Shown here piece by piece: positions 1-8,972 of a stretch of 64,000 bases of DNA. Numbering within the stretch: position 1 is the first letter of the stretch; each line of letters opens with the position of its first letter. Source of the DNA: Blattamonas nauphoetae (lineage: Eukaryota > Preaxostyla > Oxymonadida). A program made the position numbers and the translations under genes. Under the pieces are notes generated by a model, which ran no database searches, was not told where the DNA came from, and was given only the letters and a program-made list of their open reading frames with translations. Where the stretch lies: assembly GCA_033064195.1 (NCBI GenBank), contig JARBJD010000079.1:62001-126000 (forward strand). The letters run 5' to 3'.

Positions 1-859
1 TCCCAATAATCGACTGACCAAACCAGCTCCCAACTGTGCTTCCATCTTCTTCGTACGGCGATGTCATGTTCACAAGAACACAACCAACCAACGATGTCAA
101 CACTGATTTCATATTTTCTTCATTTCCAGCTCTGTCCAGAGACCCAATCAGAGGACCAGTCCCCAAAATCAAATCACCATCACAAAACTCAATCGAAGAG
201 CCTGTGATCGAAACAGACGGTGTCCATCCATCAGTTCCGTCTGCTTGGTCATGTCTGTAAAATTGTTCATGCGATACAGTCCTGCCAGAGCCAATCGAGT
301 CGTCGCAAATCGAGACCAGAGGTAGAAGAGAAGGAGAGTGTGATGACACGTGAGAACTCGATGTCACCGTGATCGAGTTCCAGTCTGTCTCTCCCATCCA
401 ACAAACCACAAATGGCGAGCACTCCAGGTTCGAATGAATCGAACACAATGACACAACCACATTCGATCCCAATACACGAGCTGTCCCAACTCCTTCAACA
501 CCACAATCCAACTCCAATGACGACAAGGAAACGGAGCTGTTCTTGAACACGAACATCGTCTCAATTCCGACGACATTCCCATCCAACTTGCCAGTCTCTT
601 TCCTTCCGCTTCTATCATCCCAGAATCTGATCCTTGTATCATTTCCTGTCATCGTCATATCACTCGATTCCACCACATGATTCGATACGAAGAAATTCCC
701 TTTCGGGAGCAGCAACGATATTGATTCAGCATTTCCATGTTGAGTAGAGTTTGAGAATGATGTCAGGATTGGTGACAGCGATTGTAATGTTGTATCACTG
801 GAATCATCCCATTCGCAGTTCAGTGAACAGATGATGAATACGATGTGGAATCTAAGCAT
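1..859 (-). CDS. beta-helix surface protein, N-terminal part (runs off window)
   Basis: An open frame runs without a stop from an ATG at 859 down to base 1, about 286 codons. It starts MLRFHIVFIICSLNCEW, a short hydrophobic leader like a signal peptide. The next part (LLLPKGNFFVSNHVVESS) lines up with the N-termini of three other genes here: LPEGILIGDNF at 38.7 kb, LPNGAFHANHM at 39.2 kb and VPSGIYHADEY at 52.6 kb. Further on it has LILGTGPLIGS, the GTGPL motif of those paralogues. By analogy the missing part should hold beta-helix repeats and Ig-like repeats. Function unknown; probably secreted or cell-surface. The pogo-like element at 882-2502 sits about 20 bp upstream of the start codon, so the native promoter has been displaced. 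Confidence 0.75.
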   Translation of the reverse strand, partial: MLRFHIVFIICSLNCEWDDSSDTTLQSLSPILTSFSNSTQHGNAESISLLLPKGNFFVSNHVVESSDMTMTGNDTRIRFWDDRSGRKETGKLDGNVVGIETMFVFKNSSVSLSSLELDCGVEGVGTARVLGSNVVVSLCSIHSNLECSPFVVCWMGETDWNSITVTSSSHVSSHSPSLLPLVSICDDSIGSGRTVSHEQFYRHDQADGTDGWTPSVSITGSSIEFCDGDLILGTGPLIGSLDRAGNEENMKSVLTSLVGCVLVNMTSPYEEDGSTVGSWFGQSIIG

Positions 860-881
860 GGTGATAGCGATCAATAAGATA

Positions 882-2502
882 GTCCCTCAAAAATGGGGGG
901 TTTTTAAAAAAATGGGGGTAGAACCGAGATTGACCCATTTGAAAAAATGATTAAACCGTTGAATGAGAAAAGCGAAATGATAAACAAAAAAAGTGTCCTA
1001 TTAATCCTCTTCGTCACTTGAGTCATCTCCACCATCCTCATTTTCATCAAGAGGAATCTCTGGGTTGGGAGGGGCGTTGAACCTTCTCATTAGATCAGGA
1101 TCCGTTATGAACCAGAGTCCTTCTCTTGTGTTGTCTCGTCGTGTTGGAGGAGGATTAAGATTTCTGGGCAGTTCTGCTTCAGTTATTTTTGATGCCACTG
1201 GTTGCATCGTGGGTGGATGAAGGCCTGTGTCCCTGAAGGAGGCCTTGATCACTTTAGGGTTAAGACCATCCGCGAGGGACTGATCGAGGGCCTCAATGAA
1301 GGCAGTCCTTTTTTGAGAGGCATCTGCTAGTGCGTGGGGTCGGATCGAGCTGAGTAGACCACGTTTTATGTTCGCTGTCACGTATTGATCCACGGGCTGC
1401 AACATGTGCGTGGTATGGGAGGGAAGGATGACGATGTCTATACTATTTAATTGACAGAGCAGTTGCACTGAGGCCACATAATGGGAGCGAAGGCCATCCA
1501 TGATGAGGAGGATCCTAGAGTTTTGTTGGTTGATGTTTTGTCTTCGTTGAAGCATATAGGGAAGGATATAGAGTTGGAAAATTGTCGGAAATAGGGTGTT
1601 TGTCATCCTGGTTTGCGGATTAGCAAGTATTGTGAGGTTTGATCCACGGAATGGTGCATATTCGTCCGGGAGTTGTTGGAAAGGGACCAAAAGCACTGTC
1701 GGAAGAAATTTGCCATCTGCTGCGATGGTGAGGATAAATGTCGTTTTGCTCGGAAGAGGGATTTGGGGGACGATGGGCCGAGGATCCCCTGGGGCGACCG
1801 CAACCAACACATTATGATTTGGGGCGGAGTTCGCAAAAGATTCGTCTAAATTGAAAATCAGTGAAGCGGTATACGGGTATAATTGTCGTAATCTAAGGTA
1901 ATGGTTGAACCATGGTGTGATAATTTGGGCGGATGTTTGCCGAAAACGTTCATGAGGGAATTGTTCACTCTGTTTGAGTGAGATTTCAGGTCTTCGGTTG
2001 GCAAAGGAATAGCCGAAGGTTGCGGAGAGTTGGGGGTGGGGGACTGTAAGTGGACGTTGACGGATTTGGTCCTGACACTATATCGAAAAATGAGTGAGAA
2101 AAACGAGAACATACTAACGATCTGATCGAATTAGCTGAGTGAAAAATCCGTTGACCTCGATCGTGCAAAAGTTCTTGAACTACAGCTTGTTGTTCGCCCT
2201 CCGAGAGTTTCGGAGGGCGCCCAACTACCCCGCATGGTTTGTTGCTTTTTACGTTCTTGATGGCTCTCTCCATAACGTGCTTTTTAATGTTTCCCACTCG
2301 GCCAGCCCGAGCGAAGGGAATGCTATGCGCGAGTGCTAGGCGCACAAACCGCTCCCCACGATGGGGGATGCGTCTGTACTCCTCCGTCCCAGCAAGACGG
2401 AGGATTTCGGCATCTGAAAGGGGACTAACCTTGGGCATAATAATCATGGGGCAGCGGGGGATTTACCCCCCATTTTTTAAACACCCCCATTTGATCAAGG
2501 AC
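882..2502 (-). mobile_element. pogo/Tc1-mariner-like DNA transposon, apparently complete
   Basis: TA dinucleotides at 880-881 and 2503-2504 flank imperfect terminal inverted repeats that begin GTCCCTCAAAAATGGGG (left) and, read inward from the right, GTCCTTGATCAAATGGGG. Each end carries two copies of an A-run followed by ATGGGGG, i.e. an internal direct repeat. The only gene inside is the spliced transposase on the minus strand. TA target sites, TIR plus internal repeats and the transposase type fit the pogo group. With an open transposase and recognisable ends, the copy looks young. Confidence 0.85.
1001..2447 (-). CDS. pogo-type DDE transposase (2 exons)
   Basis: Exon 1 is 2115-2447 and exon 2 is 1001-2077, separated by a 37-bp intron (2078-2114, starting GTATGT and ending ATATAG on the coding strand). 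Splicing in phase 0 gives about 469 residues with no internal stop. The N-terminal part (MPKVSPLSDAEILRLAG) is a helix-turn-helix region. After the intron, RRPEISLKQSEQFPHER resembles the CENP-B/pogo linker that precedes the DDE domain. Three acidic catalytic positions are visible: FNLDES, LLIMDGLRSH and QPVDQY, the DDD pattern of pogo/DDE_1 transposases. The C-terminus is acidic (DDSSDEED) and the stop is TAA. All parts seem present, so the enzyme may be active. Confidence 0.85.
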
Positions 2503-2504
2503 TA

Positions 2505-3034
2505 GAATGTTGTCCCATTATCCCAATAACTCCATGAACGGAGGATCGTGATTCATGAGAAATTAGATGTATGCTTCGCCAGAAAAGGGGCTACTCTATT
2601 TTTCACTCTGATTCAAGGGATGATTACTTGTTATTCTCGTTCATTCAAATGTTGTTGAAGGAGGAATTCGTTTGAGATCTTCCCCGAATTGTGGCGTATC
2701 TGCTGACTGGGGCTCCCTATCGGCTCGTTTACCTAAACCCCGTTGAGATTGAAATCAAATATCTTATTTTTTCCAACAAGAGCGAATCTGTATCATAGTC
2801 TTCTTCTTTCTCATTTGTAAAAGGCTTTTGCCGTCGTCAGTGGAGGAGAATGATGCTTTTGGGATGTGGATGCGACTGTTTCGTTCATTCACACAAATGT
2901 GGGATCTGATCAAGGTGTTGAAACATTCGATCAGATCGAAAATGTGATCATTGTGGGTCATTGTTGAAATCTAATCACATCGTTCAACGTTTAAACGAGC
3001 GAATCGAGAGTAACAGAAAGTCGATAGAAGTCAC
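2505..3034. other. intergenic stretch, no gene seen
   Basis: Only short unsupported frames. This is probably the original upstream region of the surface-protein gene at 1-859 before the pogo-like element landed. The last 8 bases (GAAGTCAC, 3027-3034) are the left target duplication of the next element. Confidence 0.5.
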
Positions 3035-3516
3035 GGCACGAGTGGACTTTCTGGGCCACAGGTGATCGAGGTGCGTTGTGACTTTATTGTTTAACTAGGC
3101 TATTCTCTCGAAATAATGTGGCATATAAAGTTGAAAACGGGTATTCGTTTCAAAATGGTGAGAATAGTGTCAAGATCGTCTCAGAGACTGTCACGCTCAT
3201 TCGATCATGTTTGATGTGGGCGATCGGCGAACTATATCACTTCACCTTTTCGCTATCTTGAATCATTTCACTATTATGACTGGTATTTTCACAAAATTTT
3301 TCAAAACATAGCGATTGATCATGATGTATCGTGAAGTGACAATCTACTGTAGTTCTCCCTTCAAGACACCAATTTTTTGGAAATGAACGTGCGGCGCGTT
3401 TGGCCTAGCGGTAGCCAACCCCTCTGTCGACTGTTGTGCTCGGGGTTCGACTCCCGCCGAGCACAACTTTTTTGCCACTACTTAGAGTTTTTTGGCCCAG
3501 AAAGTCCACCCTTGCC
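3035..3516 (+). mobile_element. 482-bp TIR element (MITE) carrying a tRNA-like unit, copy 1
   Basis: The element is bounded by a perfect 8-bp target duplication GAAGTCAC (3027-3034 and 3517-3524). Its 24-bp inverted ends share GTGGACTTTCTGGGCCA exactly and begin GGCA, with two mismatches in the outer seven bases. A second copy of identical length lies at 48823-49304 with a different perfect 8-bp duplication. There is no transposase frame, so it is non-autonomous. The 8-bp duplication fits hAT- or Merlin-type transposases; the GGC terminus favours Merlin, but I cannot decide. The right third holds a tRNA-like sequence followed by six T. Confidence 0.88.
3394..3473 (+). ncRNA. tRNA-like Pol III unit inside TIR element, copy 1
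   Basis: An A-box match TGGCCTAGCGG starts at 3401 and a B-box match GGTTCGACTCC at 3444, spaced almost exactly as in a tRNA gene. A D-arm (GGC..GCC) is present, and six T (3468-3473) follow as a Pol III terminator. The trinucleotide at the anticodon position is GTC, preceded by T, as in tRNA-Asp. A normal cloverleaf does not form: the 5' seven bases pair poorly with the 3' end and the anticodon stem is weak. Instead GTTGTGCTCGG (3433-3443) pairs perfectly with CCGAGCACAAC (3457-3467), giving a long hairpin capped by a TTCGACT loop like an acceptor/T minihelix. I read it as a tRNA-derived or tRNA-mimic transcript rather than a translating tRNA. Confidence 0.6.
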
Positions 3517-3626
3517 GAAGTCACAACTTATGGTACAGACCCCTTACATCTTCTCAACCCCCAACCAGAAAAGAATCCATCGATGTGAAAAGTCCAAACA
3601 TATCTCAACAAAAAAGAAAGATAACA

Positions 3627-5497
3627 TTAATTAAATATGAAGTAATGATGCACACCGGACAATCCTGAGTGTTTATAAAAGAGCACACTGGATTGTTCTT
3701 TGGTAGAGCCGGCAACGGAACTGTTCCCTGCCAGCCACTGCATCCAGTCATCCATAACTATTGCATGCTCAAACCCAGGCCCTCCATTCCGCGTTGATTC
3801 AGACTGAATTTTGTACGGCGGCGGGCGTTGAAGGGCATAAGAAATAGCTAGTCCCGTGTGGAAGATAACGAGGACCCGTTCGGCATTGTCCTGCAGGATG
3901 ACTGTATTGACTGTATCGAAATCAATCTGCATCGGAATGTCAAATTGGATTTTGGGCGTCGATGTGGTCCCATCAGCGAAGGTTAGCGCTCCGCCTGGCG
4001 ACCGGATCGTGATCGGCGTTTTGAGATTCTCGATGAAGTCAGATATGGTATCATCGGGAGATGCCAGCAACATCTTCCCATTTTCAAGAATATAAAGCGA
4101 CCCACAGGTCTGTGTCGTCATATGAACGACTTTCTGGTTGTCGAAGAAGAGCTCAGGGTCAAGAGGGGTCCAGCGGGATTTGCGTTCATATCGATGCAGC
4201 TGGTGCACCACACGGCGAAAAAGAAGCCCTCCCTCGCACAGAAATGCATAGCATCCTTTCAGATAGCGTTCTGGCTTGTACGGTCCGAAGATCCCGTATT
4301 TCCGATCGGTACTCATTTTGGAGCCGGCTAATTCCTCAAAAAAGTTTGGTTCCTTTGATTCGCAATCGGTGAGCTCATAAAACCCGAAATAATCGAGCTT
4401 GTTGTTCGAGAAGATGTTGGTCATTCCGAGGACGAACACAGCGCCGTTCTCGCACACAAAAAACGCGCGGAGGCCTTCAAATTCAACTTGCTTGATCGTT
4501 GTGAGGCCGAGTGACGTCACTATCATTTGTCTAGTGAGAGTGTCTTGACCCTCTAGGCTGTCGATTGATTCAGGAGTTCCTGTCGGTGTGCGAGGAGGCG
4601 ACTGAGATTGCTCGGATTGAGAATCATCATTTATTTGAGAAATATCTTGCACAGGCACATTTTCGTATTCGAAAGATGTGAGTTGTGTCCATCCAGAATA
4701 TGAGCAATATTTTCCATTAGGGGACATGCAATAGGTGAATACTTGTGATCGCAGTGAGAGGAGTGACATAATTAAATTGGAGAAAGGACAAAAACCACGA
4801 AAACAAAAAAGGGTGCCCGGTTGAGGCTAACATGACAAAGATGAGGGAAAAATGGGAGGGTGGACCATACCATTTTCATTTTCATCAACTGCAACTGCCA
4901 TCGCCCCTCCACCAGCGATTAATCTGAACTTGCGATCCTGTTTGGGAACCAGCATTACAGGAGTCTTTTTACTTGATGTTTTTGCGCGGAGTTGACCTGA
5001 TTGATGGCGAAGAAGAAATTGCCAGTCGAATCGCGGTTCTTCGTCGATGGAGGAATCTGGTAAACCGACAAGGGCGACTTGATCGACATAATTTTTGCCA
5101 TTCGACGATTCTGAAGTCAGATCGGCATCTTCCAAATAAATTAAACTATCCACTTCCATTTTGGACAATTGATCCCTTGGCATTGTGGTGAATTGGTCTA
5201 GACGGCGGGAGAGGTCTGACATCAGAACGACTCGACGTCCAAACGTGCTTCGGACAACTAAATACATGATAATGACGAGTGAATCCATACGACTATCAAC
5301 TGCTCCGTGAAAATGGGGATGGTCCAGGACATTATACGTTTTGTCGCAGAGGGAGAGAAACTGATAGAGATGAACGAAATAAAAGAGACAGTCTGGACAT
5401 CATGAAATGTGGGGAGTTGTTCGAGAATTAACATGAGGATATCGACTCGGAGACCCCCAAGACCATCTCGGACATTGAGTTGATCAGCTGACGACAT
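3627..5497 (-). CDS. F-box plus RCC1-like repeat protein (3 exons)
   Basis: Exons are 5390-5497, 4871-5360 and 3627-4741; introns of 29 bp (5361-5389) and 129 bp (4742-4870) restore one frame ending in TAA. The N-terminal 60 residues (LRVDILMLILEQLPTF, LSLCDKTYNVLDHPHF) have the helical F-box pattern, which in the family binds Skp1 in SCF ubiquitin ligases. The rest alternates short beta segments of RCC1/regulator-of-chromosome-condensation type, for example AVDENENVFTYCMSPNG formed across the second intron, and FVCENGAVFVLG and GSLYILENGKMLL further on. Propeller blades of this kind usually bind partners or substrates, so a substrate adaptor of an SCF-like ligase is my inference. The tRNA-like element ends about 110 bp beyond the stop codon. 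Confidence 0.75.
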
Positions 5498-6990
5498 TGA
5501 GTGATCGACCCACAGATTGTCTCTGAGTCAATCAGAACGAATGACCCGTTTAAGAATTGACTCAAACAGTTGAACACTGACAGAAGATAGTATTGATCAT
5601 CACAAGGGATTGAACGAAGTGTTTCGTTCGTGATCCAACCATATCATTTTTCCACAAGATATGCTTCCGACTCAGGCACAATCAACCTTTATAAACAAAG
5701 ATGGAACTGGTCACACCTCTGACGGATTGGTTTGCGCCTTCATTATCGTAGTTCAATCGTCACATTGGACTTCTTTTCTTGATTCATCCTCGTTCCATTT
5801 GACATCCTTCCAAAGACTTTATGTCTCTTCTCAACCATGGTTCACTCTTGTATCATATTCTCCTTTCAGATGGATGAATTCAGGAGATTTGAAAGTGAGT
5901 TCAAGAATGGCGATGAAACTGTCCACTTCAACATCGCTCATTCTGTCATCAACATTCTCACATCAGGTTTGTCACATGCTTTGTTCATGATTGTTGTAAT
6001 TTTTGCGAACATATTCTTTGACCTTTAATCGATTATTGTTCCTTCATTGCGGTTTTCTCAGAGTCGACAAAAATGAAAGAACGAAGTGAGATGGGGATTC
6101 GGAGTGGATTGTTGGAGAGATTTTCGGAACGACTTTCTTCGACCTGTCCATCACCCCTTTCGGTGTGTCTCTCTTCTTCTCTCCAAAAGATGATATTTCC
6201 ATCGTTTTGCTTTCGATCGTGTTCAGGCCGTTCTGTCGAGTGTGATTGGAGTGATGGTGATATCGGTGTCAGAAGGACGACCTCGACTTCGGAGTGACTT
6301 GATTCCTTCTCTGCTTGCGCTCTCCTCCGTTTGTTCCTCTCTTTCTTCATTTCTTCTTTTTCTCCTTCTTTCTTCTCATGCTTCCTCATGTTCTCGTTGT
6401 TGTTTTGTTGATCAGCATGCAGACAGTTCGTTGTCGACACCAGCCACACACTCACTTGGGTATGATCTCTTCTCTCTTCTTCATCATTCTTTCCTCTCTT
6501 TTCTCTCTCCATTCTCTCCAACTGTTTTGATTTGGTTCGTTTTCTTTTGACTTGATTTGTGTTTGGAGTCTTCTGTGTGGAGGAAGTCTTTCGTGTGTGG
6601 AAGTGGAGGGAGTGTTGAGTTCGGGAATTGTTGAGAGACTTTGCAGAGTGATTTCAAGTGAAGATGAAAGTGAACGTGAAAGTGGGTCTGTGGATCATGG
6701 GGCCGACCATATCTCATCAAGCATTCCGTCTATATCTCATCAAGTTTTGATCAGACCTTTACTATGTCCCTTAATAGTCTTTTATCAGATTCTCAATTCA
6801 CTCTTTTTCACACTCACCACATCATTCTTGTTTTCATCTCAGTCTATTTCTCTCTATTTCGGATATTTTTGGTGCAAAGCACTTCATTCTACTGTTTCAA
6901 ATAAAAGATGTCGATCAACACGAGAACAGCGTCTTCAGAATGCGGGTGATCGTCATCTGAGTACTCGTTTCGGGCTCAGCACAGCATGTC
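5498..6990. other. region without a confident gene
   Basis: Possible exons lie on the plus strand around 5661-6030, including a stretch beginning MDEFRRFESEFKNGDET after a CTTTCAG acceptor-like site at about 5870. Other frames are low in complexity (Ser/Cys/Leu-rich, with Lys/Glu-rich shadows opposite). I could not assemble a gene model. A small spliced gene on the plus strand is plausible. Confidence 0.3.
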
Positions 6991-6992
6991 GT

Positions 6993-8572
6993 TCATGTTG
7001 CGTGCATGTTCGGCGTCAGTTCCGCTGCTGGCAGAGTGATCAGCTGTTCTGTGTTCGACACCAGCCACACCAGCACGTTGTCCAGCCCCACAAATGTACC
7101 CATCCATCCTGGAATCCGATCTGGCTCGCTCGTCCACCAGCTCCAGCACCATCCTTCGTGGCTTTGTCTCCGATGGCGTGTCGCACACCTTGATCAGCGG
7201 CTCCAAGCTCGTCTGTGTGACCATGTCTGGCGATTCCGAGTCGTTCGGCGGGCTCGTCAGGAAGAGCGACGTCGTCTGCTTCCCCGCTGCCTCATCTTCG
7301 TCCATCTTCCCCTTCCGTCTCATTCTCTATCAGGATCAGGCCGAGAATGATCATCGCCCCTTCTTCATTCGAGACAGCTTCTACCAAATGAACCCGTACA
7401 CAACCACAACCAACACCTCCAACACAACCAGCACCACAATCATCGTCAGAAACGTCACTTCCACATTCCTCTCATGCCTCCCCAGAATCTCTGACAATCC
7501 AATCTTGATCGGCTCAACCACGCACAGCAGCCCCGACGTCATCAGATACACAATCTCCCGCAATAGCGATTCGTGTTCGTCGGCGTCTGTGAAGACAGTC
7601 GGACTCGCCAGCAGCGACGACGATGCGGAGATTGCGTATGTTATGTCTCCGATCGTGTCCAGCAGCCCATGGAACTCGGTTGTCGACGAGAAGGGTGACG
7701 CAGGCGACAGATTGGGGAACACCACAGTGAAGCCCTCTTCCTTCTTGAACGCGCTTTTGTCGCTCGCTGACCACAGACTGAGCGAGTCCAGACTGCGAAA
7801 CAGAGCTGTCTTCGTGTTCTACAGGATCGCATCCAAGTCTTAAATGTATTCCCACCAGCGTCGGGGCTGCCAGATGCTCAAACAAGTCGTGTGTAAGCAC
7901 CACTGCCGACATCTGCGACGTATGCTTCAATATTTGAAATTGTTTCGTCGTTGAGTGAACTGTCTTCGCCGACACTTCGAACTGCAGCAGTCTTTCGTTC
8001 TCTTCTCCAACAAAAAGTGATTGATGTTCGTTTGCTTTCTTTGCTGTCGCTTTCTTTTCCAGTTTCGTGATTATCGAGTCCAGTCCGTCTTTCGCCGTGA
8101 CATCATTCAGAAGCTGTTTTTTGATGTATTCGAACGTTTCCTTCGCTTTTCGAGCTGCCAACAGCGCAAGACGGTGCAGTCGGTCAACAGAATACGATGG
8201 TTGGTCCAACAAGTTCAGAACTGCAAGTAAAATCATCTTCGTCGTCTCCAACTTCGCTTGTGCACCAGCTGTTCCTCCTCCTTTGTCACCATCGTTCATC
8301 CCAAGTCCTTGCATGAAATCATCATTCATTTTCATCCGTTCTGCCTCAACCATGTCATCCAGCTCCTTTTCAATCGAAAAGATCGTCCATTGATTGAAAA
8401 AGTGCGGATATCCGATTGTCGCTTGTTGAATCAATTTTTGGGCTTTCAGATAGTTTTTCTTGAAGGATGCTTCTAAAAGAGCGGATATCATGATGAGTGA
8501 GGTGGATGATGGGAACTGTTGGATCGCGTGTTCGTAAACACTTGAAACAAAGTCTAACTTCCAAAAAATCAT
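6993..8572 (-). CDS. membrane protein with helical-repeat region, spliced
   Basis: The 5' part reads as helical repeats (SVYEHAIQQFPSSTSLIMIS, KAQKLIQQATIGYPHFFNQW), TPR/HAT-like in pattern. A 37-bp intron near 7,830-7,870 (GTGGGA..TGTAG on the coding strand) joins EHLAAPTL to NTKTALFRSLDSL in phase. The following segment ends in a strong membrane helix (TFLTMIVVLVVLEVLVVVV) at about 7,390. The basic frame RMRRKGKMDEDEAAG beginning near 7,326 would be a good stop-transfer sequence after one more intron. The last exon probably ends with TEQLITLPAAELTPNMHAT and TGA at 6993. The pattern recalls the Tiny-macrocysts (Tmc) type proteins of protists, but I am not sure. Start and last exon borders are uncertain. 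Confidence 0.5.
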
Positions 8573-8972
8573 GACATCACAATCACGCAGGTGCGGGAGA
8601 GCTTATCTTTCACTGACTACGAGCAGCCGATTGATTTGTGAGACAAATTCAAAAAACGACGTGCGAGAAGAAAGACAACACACACGTGGATTGAATCCCA
8701 TTCGAAATCGAAACAGAGTGTCCAGATGAAAAGTTTGAAGATTCTGGAGATTATGAAGGAGATGGAGAGGAAGAGATACATGAAGAGAAGGCTGAAGAGT
8801 GTTGATATCGATTTCACCAATGGTACTCAACTTTTTCTCGAATGTGAACGATTTAATGGAATTTGTTTAATGACTTTATCATCTGTTTCAGATGATCTGC
8901 GCTCTCTGAAGAAGTCGGAGTTGATCAGTCCACAGTTTTGATTTCGTCCTACAAATCGCGACATTCGTCCAA

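Noticed and set aside
3394-3465. A functional elongator tRNA-Asp gene
   Set aside because: Promoter boxes and spacing fit, but acceptor and anticodon stems do not pair, and both copies sit inside a transposable element.
6033-6521. Lys/Glu-rich minus-strand frame of 162 codons
   Set aside because: It mirrors a low-complexity T/C-rich plus strand. No start context, introns or conserved motif.
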